A stretch of DNA of 64,000 nucleotides, from positions 113,068 through 177,067 of the forward strand of contig NW_004797330.1 of the NCBI RefSeq assembly GCF_000002075.1, in the 5' to 3' direction. A program made the position numbers and the translations under genes. Shown here in pieces: positions 46,601 through 56,519 of this stretch (its first letter is position 1; each line of letters starts with the position of its first letter). The notes beneath the pieces are model-generated. The model searched no databases, was not told the origin of the DNA, and saw only the letters and a list, made by a program, of their open reading frames with translations. This stretch comes from Aplysia californica (taxonomy: Eukaryota > Mollusca > Gastropoda > Aplysiida > Aplysiidae).

Positions 46601-48526
46601 CGTCAGCTAAAATTTTGCCAAAAATGACCCCCCCCCCCCCGTCATCTTCTGTCATCTTTTCCAGGACATGATGTACATATACATTTATAATAGAACCTGT
46701 ACAAGATGCATTTTATTTTCGCACCTTTGATCTTCATTTGATCTTTATGGTCCAATTTAACTGTGTTAATTTTAGGCCAAAACAATGTGGTCTTCAACGT
46801 TTTCTTCTCTTTTTCCCCCCAACCATTTAGAGTATCATGGTTAATGTCAACTTTTGTCTACTTTTCTCTGACACCCCTCCCCTCTGAGCAGACATCATTT
46901 GTGAACGGTCCGGTCCGTAAAGGTTGTATTGAGGAATACAACCTCTGTTAAGCAAACACTTTGGGGCACATTTGGTTCTTCTCTTTATACTGTGACATGT
47001 TTGGAACAGATCCCTATTGTTACTGATTATAATATACTCATTTTACTCACTCGTCGAACCTTTCTCATAATGTACCCTCAGATATATATAACAAATTTTA
47101 AGATCAGGCCCAGAGATGTGGTTAGTATAGGAAAGTACTGCTTTCAGTTTCAGAAGAGCTGTTAAGAAGACTATACTCAGACAGGGACATGCTTTGTATG
47201 TTTTGTGTATTCATTAAGACTGGTTTAGAATAGGGCTGAATAAAGAGGGGGTGTTTCTTTTTTTTAACTTTTGCTTGTACTATATTCAATTGACTTTCCT
47301 CTCTTGTAATTTGCAGTGCATGTGACCAACTGAGATGTACGTCCTGTGACTTCCGCATCTGCCACTTTGAGAACATGGCATGGAGCCGTGACACAGACTA
47401 CCTCTTTCTCAGAAACAATGCCCCAGACTTTCAAAAACTCAAAGGGAAACTTTCTCGCAAGAAAGGTAACTAGATCTAGATCCCATCTTGCTTTAACTTT
47501 TACTGGAGGCAAAAGATATGATAGAATTTTCTTTTTTGTTTTTTTGCAGCCTTCATTATATTATAATTGTCCACATGTTAATACAGTATAACTGCAGTCT
47601 CTTTTTCTTTTTTATTGCGACGGTAGTGTTGCATTTTCCCGTAAGTGGACCCTTTGTTCCTTCACTTAGGTTCAAAAATTGAGTTTATTTTTCTGCCTGT
47701 CTGTCCATAGGGTCAGGTGAAAAAAGCAGTCAGACTTTTTAAATTGTGCTCTCTGTGTGTATGGTCCTCTTTTCCACAAAAAAAAAGCTGTTGGAAATAA
47801 CTTAACTAAGGGGAACTGAAAAAAATTATTTTTTGAATGCAGGTGTTTTTTATGCCCACATCGACACAATTTAGATCATCTAGGAGGTGGGCTTCCGAAC
47901 CTGCCTGTCTGGGCAAACCATGGCTGAGAGGGATATAACATCCCAAAATCCTAGCAGACCAAAATACTTGATATAAATTTTCTATCCACTTGGGAATCAA
48001 ACTGTGGTCTCCTGTGTGTGACAGCAGAGCGCCTAAATGCTGTACCACTGACGCTGCTATTGGGAATTGAGGCCACAATTCAAGGAATGGAATCCGTGTT
48101 TTCAAGTCATGTGCAGTCTAGTTCAGCATGCTTTGCTGTACCCTCCATCTAGTCCCTGGATCAATTTCATACTGATAGTTCAGTGCCAGAATTCCATTAC
48201 TGATTATCCTGGTTCAAATTTGCTCACTTACTTCAGTGCTATTAGAAATGGATATTACATTTAGAGGTTCTGGCTCTTGACATAGCTTTACAGTGTCTAC
48301 CAGGTAGCAATTAATGTGCTATATCATTATGTTGTCAATATTCTCATTTTGGCATTGTTTCCTAATGAAAATGATCTTTCAGAAGCCATTAATCAATAAT
48401 TTTTTCTCTTTATCCTGATAAGGTTGTCGTGCCTACTGTTGCCAGTGTCAGTGGAGGAATGTTTTAGAAATCTGTGAACTTCGGGATCCCCAACTCAAGT
48501 GGGTGTGTGGGAAGCACCCATCGTGA
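41115..48526 (+). CDS. CFAP418: CFAP418 (C8orf37 homologue), complete, 6 coding exons
   Basis: CFAP418/C8orf37 is a small ciliary/photoreceptor protein; human mutations cause cone-rod dystrophy, retinitis pigmentosa and a Bardet-Biedl-like syndrome. Exons: 41115-41218, 41864-41954, 42923-42987, 44412-44477, 47317-47465, 48423-48526. All introns are GT-AG and phases match; total 579 bp = 192 residues plus stop (human about 207). The N terminus [16 protein letters not shown] matches the family's acidic start. A second acidic patch ([11 protein letters not shown]) and a Ser-rich spacer follow, then the Cys-rich domain: [48 protein letters not shown] and LKWVCGKH. The cysteine pairs suggest metal binding. 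A good acceptor (tttctttgtttcag) at about 41046-41055 before the ATG suggests an upstream non-coding exon. The gene choice is strong; exons 3 and 4 are the least certain. Confidence 0.93.
41864..41954 (+). CDS. CFAP418: CFAP418 exon 2
   Basis: Acceptor ccaatcatatcag, donor CAG|GTAGGTTT; 91 bp. Encodes [20 protein letters not shown], matching the second acidic patch of the family. Confidence 0.87.
42042..42904. mobile_element. pogo/Tigger-like MITE, family 3, in CFAP418 intron 2
   Basis: Termini CAGTCGAACCTGCCATGACG and ACACAGGTTTGACTG, TA on both sides. Related to the family at 38516 but with a different interior (ACGGCCAC motifs). Its right end lies 18 bases before exon 3. Confidence 0.88.
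42923..42987 (+). CDS. CFAP418: CFAP418 exon 3
   Basis: Acceptor aaaatacatttcag, donor AG|GTAAGG; 65 bp. Encodes a Ser/Lys-rich spacer beginning [15 protein letters not shown]. The exon starts 18 bases after the end of a MITE, so part of its acceptor region comes from the transposon. Confidence 0.8.
43421..43703. repeat. CT microsatellite in CFAP418 intron 3
   Basis: CT/CCT tract of about 280 bases ending in a C run. The 122- to 147-codon frames on either strand here are repeat translation. Confidence 0.95.
44412..44477 (+). CDS. CFAP418: CFAP418 exon 4
   Basis: Acceptor tttttgtagcag, donor AACA|GTAAGA; 66 bp. Encodes [16 protein letters not shown], aligned with CSPVYLGGS of the human protein. 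Confidence 0.88.
44828..45165 (+). repeat. Repeat family A, copy 6
   Basis: Matches copy 1 over most of its length (GAGCACCAAGGGGTGGATGC, CACAAGAGAGTGACAAAC, CAGTCAGTTGCATTGCCCTG). The only copy outside the VAP gene. Lies in CFAP418 intron 4. Confidence 0.85.
45200..46575. other. CFAP418 intron 4, unassigned part
   Basis: No repeat family seen elsewhere in the window and no open frame with a recognisable domain. Short frames (up to 92 codons) are consistent with chance. Confidence 0.4.
46583..46912. mobile_element. Palindromic-ended MITE (GGGACCGTTCACAAATGACG)
   Basis: Inverted ends GGACCGTTCACAAATGACGT and ACATCATTTGTGAACGGTCC enclose about 330 bases with a poly-C tract and no coding. The class is uncertain; ends of this type occur in ISL2EU/PIF-Harbinger-like elements. 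Confidence 0.75.
47317..47465 (+). CDS. CFAP418: CFAP418 exon 5 (Cys-rich core)
   Basis: Acceptor cttgtaatttgcag, donor AAAG|GTAACT; 149 bp. Encodes [19 protein letters not shown], then [19 protein letters not shown], the most conserved part of the family. Confidence 0.94.
47870..48066 (-). mobile_element. tRNA-headed SINE fragment
   Basis: On the minus strand: A-box-like GTCAGTGGTACAGCATTTAG and B-box-like AGTTTGATTCCCAAGTGG, followed by about 120 bases of non-tRNA body. Differs from the SINE at 18783. Lies in CFAP418 intron 5. Confidence 0.55.
48423..48526 (+). CDS. CFAP418: CFAP418 exon 6 (stop)
   Basis: Acceptor atcctgataag; 104 bp ending at the TGA 48524-48526. Encodes [16 protein letters not shown] and [14 protein letters not shown] is the family's C-terminal end. 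The 3' UTR must be short or run into the MITE that starts at 48811. Confidence 0.93.
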
Positions 48527-48810
48527 CGTCGATGCAACTTTCCTGCCTGTGGCAGTGACAGGATTTGAGAACTGAGGGACTGTGCAAGCCAGATACTGGG
48601 CAACTGCAGCTCTGTTTATGGACTGGAACTTTTTATTTTCACATCGAAGGATTTCGAAGCTCATTTCATTTTATGTGTGATCTGCAATACTGATTTATAA
48701 TAGATTTGATGTTGACAACTATTGTGTGAAATCTGTCTACTTTATAATGACTAAACAGTCTTCATGCTATGCCATCATCTTTGCCAGAGAATTTGAGACT
48801 AGTGAAGATA

Positions 48811-49585
48811 CAGTAGTCTCTGCCTAAACACACAGTGCTCTGGGGGGCTCCAAAGCATGCATTTACATGGAACATGCGTTTACGAGAACCTACGCGACTT
48901 ACCAAGCGACCACTCCCATCTGCCTGTCAGCTTTTGCAACTCAGTAAATGCTTGGATGACATCAAACTTTCTGAGAGACTATTCTTTTTTGATGCATTGA
49001 ACAAGTATAATAAGTTCTTCGAGTGCAGCTCTTCACTTGACTAATTTTTAATCCCAATGGCCTATCTAGTGGTCTACAGCATTCACACACGTGGCACATC
49101 ATATTTGTAGGCTTGTCTATTGTGATTGGGGGGGACTGTAGTATGTAGAGTCTAAATATCACAGTACCCCCAATCACCATTGAGAAACTTTCTCTCAAAG
49201 ATGCATTTTGAGGGACCCATCAAAAGACATTTCAGTCATCCCCCAAACGTATCGCTTGCCCTGTCCGAAACATAAGTTTCCATGGGCAGTTGGGGTTGAA
49301 AACGCTGCATTATATCACTCTCTTAGACTTTGTGCTGCATGAGGGGCAGTCTCGCCAAATATCCAGTTGTTTAGACTTGTCTTCTCATGCAAGATGCTTA
49401 GGTCGTCGCAAAAATGTCCCTAGCTTTACCAGTTGGTGTGTTTTGTAGATTGAAACATGTATTTAGAGGAAGTTATCTTGCTTTTGTACATCTAAATTAT
49501 ATTGTAAAAAAATCCTCAAATGACAAAAGCGTTGATTTGAGCGGAGCATGCCTATATATGGTGTGCAATTAGGTGGAGACTACTG
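48811..49585. mobile_element. pogo/Tigger-like MITE, family 4 copy A
   Basis: Termini CAGTAGTCTCTGCCTAAACA and TTAGGTGGAGACTACTG, TA on both sides, 775 bp. A second copy is at 56645-57539. It begins 285 bases after the CFAP418 stop. Confidence 0.87.
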
Positions 49586-49912
49586 TACCGAGTACAAGTG
49601 TAGCAGATGAGCTGGGGTTTGAAAACAGGTAATGAAAGGTATTGTACAGTCAGGCTTGGACTTGGATGGCTTAAAATTAAAAGGGGTAGCTACTTCTGAC
49701 TCAGGCTTTCTGTAATTTAAAAAAGAAATCATTGACCTTGCAGGGTGACTGTCACGGATTGCTTTACGAGATCATGCCTCTATTTTAAAGTTTAATCTAT
49801 AATCCAACCTTGTTATACCACCTTCCTTGGATGAGTATGAAGTTGGCAGAATAGCAGGGCTGGCGGTTTAACACTTGGTGTTCCTCTGATACATGTTATA
49901 TCTCTCACTCTG

Positions 49913-49935
49913 TGTGTGTGTGTGTGTGTGTGCGC
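49913..49935. repeat. TG microsatellite
   Basis: (TG)n about 11 units followed by CGCGTGCATGCG. Confidence 0.9.
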
Positions 49936-50035
49936 GTGCATGCGTACAAATTCAAACCCAGCTGAACTTGGCATAAATTTAAATTTCTGCTGGATCAGAA
50001 GCAAGGCTATACTTGTTAAGGTCCCTGCAGATGTA

Positions 50036-50941
50036 CAGTCAAACGTCGGTACACTGCCCACATTGGGACGAGCATGAATAGGCGGCACAGCGGGCCTGGC
50101 GGTACAACGAGGTTTTCATGTCCTCTGTAAAATTACATGTAGCACTGACTGCCCAACGTCAAGGGAACTTGTTTACTACTCACTATGAAGTAATGTGTTT
50201 TCTCCCTTCGACAAGGCCTAACGAAATAAAAGCCTGATGGGCATTCGCCAACCTGTATGTTATTTGGCTGATATCTGGCGATGCTGGGGGGGGGGGGGGG
50301 GGGGGGGGCGAGATTGAGAGGTTCTTTTAAAGTGTGTGGCCTAGTGTGTACTGTGTACTTCTGGCGGCCAGTTTGCTAGCGGTACAAGGTAAATTTACAG
50401 TAGTTTAATTAGGACCATACAACTGAGACCATTGGCAGATGGCAGTGTAAAGGTGCAAATTACTATGCTTATTAAATAAGGGATGTTTTTCGTACACTGG
50501 CAAAACCTGGCCAGTAAGCGGGGCTGCCGGTACAACAGGGGTCAGTACAACAAGGTTTGACTGGAGTTTTTTTTTAAACTGCTGCCCATCAGTCCTTGGG
50601 CTGCATCAGACCTGTCACATAGACCTGAGCATGAGTCCTCACAAAATTAAAGCCTCATGGGCGCCCGCCAGCATAAAAGTCACCAGGCTGATATTTGGCG
50701 ATACTAAGATATTTTGCCTGCGTGCTGAGATAGTGTGGGAGAGGGACTATCAAGCAGCCGACGAGTGGGTGTAGTGCGCTGTGTGTAGTACCTCGGACAG
50801 TATGGAGGGGCAAATTTAAATTAGTTTAATGAGGACCATAAAACTCAGCCAGTTGGCGGATGGTGGTGTAAAGACGCTAATAATACTATACAGGTGTTCT
50901 TTTTCGTACATTGGCAAAACCTAGCAAACAAGGTTTCACTG
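50036..50941. mobile_element. pogo/Tigger-like MITE, family 5, with internal duplication
   Basis: Begins CAGTCAAACGTCGGTACACT and ends ACAAGGTTTCACTG, TA on both sides. The 3' half is present twice (about 50226-50563 and 50646-50941), sharing TTTGGCGAT, TTTAATGAGGACCATA-like and TCGTACATTGGCAAAACCT-like blocks. The first copy ends in its own GGTTTGACTG without TA. Confidence 0.72.
50286..50309. repeat. Poly-G tract
   Basis: A run of more than 20 G inside the family 5 MITE; length likely unreliable. Confidence 0.9.
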
Positions 50942-51112
50942 TAGCTTTTCATAGGAGACAGGAATTCCAGAGCATCCAACTGATACAGAAAAGAAAAAAA
51001 CAACTTTTAAAACGTTGAGAACTTCACAGAGGGAAAAGGAGTCAAGTGAGGAAGTGCTGTACTGTAAGAAGTTTGTACGGGCTGCTCACTAAAATATAAA
51101 TAGACAAGACAA

Positions 51113-51255
51113 ATGCAGTTTCCAATTCACTTGAATCGACGTAAAGGCCTTGACCATCTTGTTCTCACAGGACAAAAAGAAGGCAAACAAAGCGGATGTA
51201 GACTTTGGGAAACTTTCTCAGAGAACCTGAACGGATGGGTGACTGGGAAAAGCAT
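51113..51255 (+). pseudogene. Possible C-terminal end of a LINE reverse transcriptase frame
   Basis: Reads RKGLDHLVLTGQKEGKQSGC, then WETFSENLNGWVTGKSI, resembling the LTGxxEGKRxRGRxxxxWxxxI.xW.G end found after many RTE/CR1/L1-type reverse transcriptases. It is out of frame with, and directly upstream of, the RNase H frame. Family level is uncertain. Confidence 0.4.
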
Positions 51256-51257
51256 CC

Positions 51258-52484
51258 GTGCAAAGAAACAAGACCAAAAGAAAGAGTGCTACACTCGAAA
51301 CCTATGAAAGATTTGTGCAGCTAGAAGACACGAACGAAAACAGGAAAATGGCAGATGAGTGGGAACCAAGAACACCCATCCAGAAGACCTCCTTTATGCG
51401 AGAAGCAACAAAACTACTTGAGGAGTTTGACCCACCCAAGAACAGAGAACCAATCACCAACATCAGCAGCGAACCTCCATATTGGCAGACACCAGAAATC
51501 ACAATAAGGACGAGACTCCTAGACCTTTCTTGTGACAAGACCACACCAGAAGAAATCCTCAGAACTAGTGCCCTGGAGACAGTGGACTCGTATGCTGAAA
51601 CTCCAATCCATGCATACACAGATGGGTCAGCAACAAAGGCTACACGGAATGCTGGATACGGATCTACCATGAAATATCGAAACAATCTTGGAGAGAAGAA
51701 GCAGACCCGACTATTTGGCCCATGTGGAACATACAGCTCTAACTATGACGCAGAGAGAATCGCCATAGTAAAGACCTTGGAACAGATAGCCCAAGACTTT
51801 TTTGAAGGCGCAGTAACACCAGGGGATGTTGTTGTCTTCTCTGACTCAATGTCAGTACTCCAAGCCGTCGAAGGAGGAGGAGACTACAGAGGTGACGGGA
51901 ACATCCTCAGCCTTGTAAAACAGATGGGCACTTCCTATGGCGTCCGGGTCATACTGCAGTGGGTGCTTGGCCATTCTGGAGTACCAGGGAATGAGACTGC
52001 AAACCATCTATCGAAGACTGGAGCGAGCCTTCCCCAGACAGACACAACTGCCTCTTTACAGACCTGCAGAGGGATCATCCAAGCCAAAAGCAGAGACGAG
52101 TGGCTAAACAGATGGGCCAACGCAGAAACAGGAAGATCTCTCTTCGGGTACATGGACAAACCCAACCCCAATGACCCTTCGAATCTTTTATGTAGAGCCG
52201 ATCAGACATTGATCTTCAAAGCCCGCACAGGACACTTACACACCAACAAGCACATAAACAGAATCAACCCCATGTGGGAACCCCATTGCAGACACTATGA
52301 TTACCAACAGGAGACCGTTGAACATCTTCTTCACTGCCCAAACCTGGCAGTTCTTCCACGCAAGCTCCTACACACACCTACAGACTTACAAAGCCTGCTC
52401 TACTCTGGCATTGATCAGATGACAAGGACATGTGGTTACTTGAGGGACGTATTGCACTGCCAAGAGCGAAATGCTCGCAGCTAA
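51258..52484 (+). CDS. LINE ORF2 C-terminus: RNase H and zinc-binding tail
   Basis: An open frame of 408 codons. RNase H landmarks: TDGSATKATRNAGYG (D122), YDAERIAIVKTLEQI (E166), VVVFSDSMSVLQAV (D196) and VLGHSGVPGNETAN (H239). The fourth acidic residue, normally Asp in GNExAD, is Asn249 here, so activity is doubtful. The tail has CRHYDYQQETVEHLLHCP, a CHHC-type zinc motif typical of I/Jockey-group LINE ORF2 ends. No reverse transcriptase precedes it in frame. The insertion ends at about 52508 in an AACAACAAC tail. This is a 5'-truncated LINE rather than a host RNase H1, because of the tail and the terminal repeat. Confidence 0.82.
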   Translation: MQRNKTKRKSATLETYERFVQLEDTNENRKMADEWEPRTPIQKTSFMREATKLLEEFDPPKNREPITNISSEPPYWQTPEITIRTRLLDLSCDKTTPEEILRTSALETVDSYAETPIHAYTDGSATKATRNAGYGSTMKYRNNLGEKKQTRLFGPCGTYSSNYDAERIAIVKTLEQIAQDFFEGAVTPGDVVVFSDSMSVLQAVEGGGDYRGDGNILSLVKQMGTSYGVRVILQWVLGHSGVPGNETANHLSKTGASLPQTDTTASLQTCRGIIQAKSRDEWLNRWANAETGRSLFGYMDKPNPNDPSNLLCRADQTLIFKARTGHLHTNKHINRINPMWEPHCRHYDYQQETVEHLLHCPNLAVLPRKLLHTPTDLQSLLYSGIDQMTRTCGYLRDVLHCQERNARS

Positions 52485-52508
52485 AGGGATTTGAAAACAA
52501 CAACAACA
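51258..52508 (+). mobile_element. 5'-truncated non-LTR retrotransposon (LINE)
   Basis: Covers the RNase H frame and an (AAC)n 3' end at 52495-52508. Truncation at the 5' side is usual for LINE insertion. The open frame suggests a fairly young copy. Confidence 0.72.
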
Positions 52509-52859
52509 TGTAGGCCTACTATGTGGACAAAAGTAAAAGTAAAAGTCGAAGGAGCGAAATTTGGCCTGTGCATTTAACATAAAGAGACAGCAGTAATATC
52601 CATTTGACAAAAAAAATCTGACGGACGCAACCAGACGATAAAAAAGAAGAAAGTTTGGAAACTTTTCATGTTTTTAAATTCACAGATTTTGGCACGAAAG
52701 ACATCATTCAAGTAATTGATAGAGCTGTGCCCCGGTAGCAAACTCACTCGTGCTCACAAGCACGTAGTTCAAGTTACAAGCCTCAAATCACTCTAATCAT
52801 CAAATCAAACCAACAGCAGGTTTCACTTGAGTCTAGCCTAAGCTTCAAGTCCACAACAC

Positions 52860-53175
52860 TACTAGCAATCCGCGAAGCCACTTGTGTCTGACTCCCTCAT
52901 TCTCCCCACACCCTGCTTGCTATTCGCGAAGCCACCTACGCCAGAAAGAGAGAGAGAGAGAGACCCTCGTGGCAGGCAAGCCTCAAATCCCGCTCGCAGC
53001 ACAGCAAGCCCCTTGCGCCCCATAACTTGCTTTGTGCCCCATAACTTGCTTTGCGTTCCATGACTTGCTCGTAGCCGGGCAAGCCACTTGCGTCTCATGA
53101 CTTGTTTTGTGCCCCATGACTTGCTTTGCGTTCCATGATTTGCTCGTAGACGGGCAAGCCACTTGCCCAGCAGCG
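52860..53175 (-). repeat. CAAGC/GCAAG-rich tandem repeat
   Basis: The block GTGCCCCATRACTTGCTTTG, then CGTTCCATGAYTTGCTCGTAG and CGGGCAAGCCACTTGC, occurs twice (about 53032-53092 and 53107-53165, period about 75). Looser copies of GCGAAGCCAC extend left to 52870. Similar CAAGCC/GCTCGCAAGC motifs recur at 53840-53905. Confidence 0.7.
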
Positions 53176-53424
53176 AGCAGCAAGACCGCTCGCAGTGTGA
53201 ACTCTGAACCGTGGAGGAAAGGAGAGGCTGTGCTTGTTTTTTTTTGGTGCAAGATGTATAGGGTAGAGGGTTATTGCCAAAGCTATTTTTAACTTCCCGA
53301 TAAGTAGACTTTGATTATCTTAGAATGGAAAACTCCTTGGGTCGTTGTGATTAGTTTTTGTATCATATGTATTGTAGATATTTTACACTCCCAATGACAT
53401 AATATAGAACATTTAGGAGACAAG

Positions 53425-53575
53425 CTACTTCAACCCAATGTCAGGGCCAATCTGGGCTGAAAGGGAACAACGCCCCAGCAGAAAGACGGAGGTTGTCAGT
53501 AAAAATTCTCCCCATACGGGAATCGAACTGAGGTTTTTAGCGGGCGACGACGAAGCGCTTGACACCGTGCACATG
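53425..53575 (-). mobile_element. tRNA-headed SINE fragment
   Basis: On the minus strand: head with GTGTCAAGCGCTTCGTCGTC and B box AGTTCGATTCCCGTATGGGG, then about 110 bases of body. A third SINE type in the window. Confidence 0.55.
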
Positions 53576-54413
53576 TTTTAAAAAAGCCTTTGTATCATAA
53601 GAATAGCTGATCCATTATTCATTTTAAGTGCATAGAATAGAGCAATTTTCTTTTTTTTAACATGACTACGGAAAAAAACCCAACAACCTTTCACCAGAGA
53701 CAGATGCAAATAATCAGACTTTTCTGTAATAATATTATGTACAGAGCCCACAGCCACAAGAGTTCGCGACGTCACGACACAGTACAGCAAGACTGCAAGT
53801 CACAACTCACCGGAAGTTCCCCCCGGTAGCAAGCGGCAGACAAAGCAAAGCACAAGCCTGCTCGCAAGCCTCTGGCACAAGCCGTCTGCTGCTCGCAAGC
53901 ATTCGATTTTTTAATCGAGCAGACTCCAGCTCTAATACTACTAATAGTTGATAATATGCTGAAACTTTACCATGGAGTACTTTCTTTGTCAAGCAAAGAC
54001 CTCAATTTTAAATGGCTTATCAGAGTCTGCTGGATTGAGGATCCACCCCTGAAGGTCCTAGGGGTAGATGCTCAACATGAAATGACAATAACATCCAAGA
54101 GGCTAGCCCAGAATAGGGAAAGGCCGAAAGTGTTAGTTCGTGGCCTATACCCCAATCCAGGGTGAGAAAGGCAATAATGATGATGATGACTTTCTTTGTC
54201 TACCTTTCACGACTATACCCAGGATGAGGATAGGCTTCATAGTTCATAGCTCGAGATCCAAAGATAAAGCATTCGGTCCAAAGCAACAATGCAGAGCTGG
54301 TCGCGGGCAGTATTGCATACAGAGGTATCTCAAAGTCTGCCAAAAATGACTTACGTCTGTATGCAACACTGCCTGCGTGGTGGAACCTTAAGGCTTAGTG
54401 GCTACCAAAGGTA

Positions 54414-55235
54414 CAGTGGAACTCGGATTCAACAAGCTCGGATTCATCGAGAACTCTTCGAACGAGATGAGATAGATTCCCCGTTTTTTTTCTTCTTTAA
54501 CCAATAAAAATAACCCGGATTCAACAAGCACTTAAAATCAGTGAGCTTGGATTCCACGAGGTTGCTTCCAGGGTGAACAGCCCCCGCAGACGTGGCTTCG
54601 CTCATTTTTCTCTGGGAACGAACTTTATCTATTCCTGGAAACCATCCATTGCACCTGCATCAAGAACCATTATTCACTTATCCGATTTCATGCGACCAAT
54701 CAGCGTACACATGCGTTGTTGGCATGCGCACGTGTCTACTCATGTGTGTCAGGGTCGGATGGGCGGCCTGCACACATGTGGCTGTGTGTGCGTGTCGGGG
54801 AGCGGGGGCACTAGCGGTTCGGGCATTGAACGTCGCAGATACAAACGCGTCAGTCTTTTTTACCTCCTCCGCAACTGATCATTAGTACAATGATAAGCTA
54901 GTCTTGACGTAGATCTACGTAATGAATTGTGCACTAGCACTAGCCTATGGAATCAAAAGTTGCTGTATGCTAGGCTCTACTCAGCAACACAACTTTTTGT
55001 TAAACAATCGAGATGACACAGGCTTGTGCATTTGAACGAATTGGTTTTTATTTTTTTACACAGCTCATAATATGCAGGCATTTCAGGCACTACTTGTGAC
55101 TTCTCTTTATACACTACTTGCTCAGTGCATACATGTAATTATCTACACAATACCTCGTGCTTGCTATAACGAACACTCAGATTCAATGAGATTTTAGCTC
55201 AGGCCCGGTGACCTCGTTGAGTCCGAGTTCCACTG
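54414..55235. mobile_element. pogo/Tigger-like MITE, family 1 copy B
   Basis: Same family as 1305-2100; ends CAGTGGAACTCGGATTCAAC and TTGAGTCCGAGTTCCACTG, TA on both sides. Internal landmarks TGGGCGGCCTGCACACATGT and CATTTCAGGCACTACTTGTG are shared. The two overlapping ~100-codon frames inside are not genes. Confidence 0.87.
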
Positions 55236-55448
55236 TATAACCACTGCAAGACTGCATAGCTACAAAATTTGCTCTGCCTGCCTTCTCATCTTGAACACCA
55301 CAAACTCTTCGAATGATTATAAGAAGTTAAGATTAAGAAGTAACCTCACGCCCCAAACTGCTTTGCTCTACTCGGGAGTTGACATTTGCATCTCTACCTA
55401 AGGCTGATTGATGGATTAGAAAAACAAGGGCTTGGCTAATTCATTCTA

Positions 55449-55858
55449 CAGTAGAAGAACATGACTATAGCGGCACCTTACCGGAATCCCCCCTTTTTTT
55501 CCTAGGAAAACTAAATTACTTATACTTGGGTATAGCGGAGTGTTAGGTCCGAGCTTGGATACAGCAGGAGAGATCGAGCGAGCTCTAGCTGGGGGAAGGG
55601 GTTGGGGGCTGTAGGCAGGCTCCAAACAAGCAGCCAGCAGTGCGGCGTTGTGATTGGCCATTCCAGTGATGAGTGAGGTGGGGCAGGCAGCAGAGAGAGA
55701 GATGTGTGGAGAGACATGCTATTGATATGGAAGGGAGGTAATCATGTGGATTTAAAGACATTTTTCAGTAATTCCCCATCGCATTCCTATAGCGGGAACT
55801 TGCATACAGCTGGATTTTTCTTTTCGAATCAAAAGTCCCACTATAGCCAAGTTCTACT
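55449..55858. mobile_element. pogo/Tigger-like MITE, family 6
   Basis: Termini CAGTAGAAGAACATGACTAT and ACTATAGCCAAGTTCTACTG, TA on both sides, 410 bp. Non-coding. Confidence 0.83.
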
Positions 55859-56253
55859 GTATTAAATTAGTACCTTTTGACAACTCACTTCCTCTCCCCT
55901 TGAAGGTTATAACTATTTATGACTTTCAAGGTACCACATGTGACAATATGTCTGAAGTCAATGGAGATGTCATCATACTTATTTGGAGTAACTTGAATAT
56001 ACTAAGGCAAGAACACCCATAAAGATTGGAAGCATTACATGTCAATGTCATGCTCTCCACAAATAATTGGAACTATCACTATATAACGAATAATTGGAAC
56101 TATCACTATATAACGCGTAATCTCCATTCAGAATAATTATTGCAGCTTAAAGAATTCATCTTTCATTCACTCCCACACATCTCAGATGAATCCAACAGAC
56201 GGCAAGCAAAACAAATACACATTTGGATGTTGCAGGCACATAAAATATGTACA

Positions 56254-56259
56254 TTTATT
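56254..56259 (-). terminator. Poly(A) signal AATAAA for KLHDC4
   Basis: TTTATT on the plus strand is AATAAA in gene orientation, 58 bases past the KLHDC4 stop; cleavage would fall near 56235. Confidence 0.6.
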
Positions 56260-56316
56260 AATTTTCTTGTATGATTCTCAAAGAATATGACAACAGACAC
56301 ATTTATCACTTGCTGT

Positions 56317-56519
56317 TTATTTCCCACATGCTTCTTCACAGACCTCTTTAGCAAAGCGTAACAACCTTCTATCACTGATGACCTCTCCATCTTCCTCAAA
56401 AATTTCCCGAGCTTTGGACATCCAGTACTCTTTGCTCCGCTCAAAGTAGTCTCCGATACCCTCTCCTTCTCTTCGAGATGGTGCATCATCAAAAGTTATC
56501 TCCATACTTTCATCTGAAT
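56317..56519 (-). CDS. KLHDC4: KLHDC4 last coding exon
   Basis: Acceptor tttcttgcttacag; ends with TAA at 56319-56317. Encodes DDAPSRREGEGIGDYFERSK, then EYWMSKAREIFEEDGE, matching the family's C-terminal helices. Confidence 0.92.

Noticed and set aside
51258-52484. Host RNase H1 gene
   Set aside because: No RNase H1 hybrid-binding domain, no introns, a LINE-type zinc tail and an (AAC)n end favour a LINE remnant.
52860-53175. CRISPR-like spaced repeats
   Set aside because: Repeat units are joined without unique spacers and drift in length; the setting is an animal genome. It is a minor tandem repeat.
54573-54885. Two overlapping frames of about 100 codons
   Set aside because: Both lie inside a family 1 MITE; the copy at 1305 does not preserve either frame over its full length.
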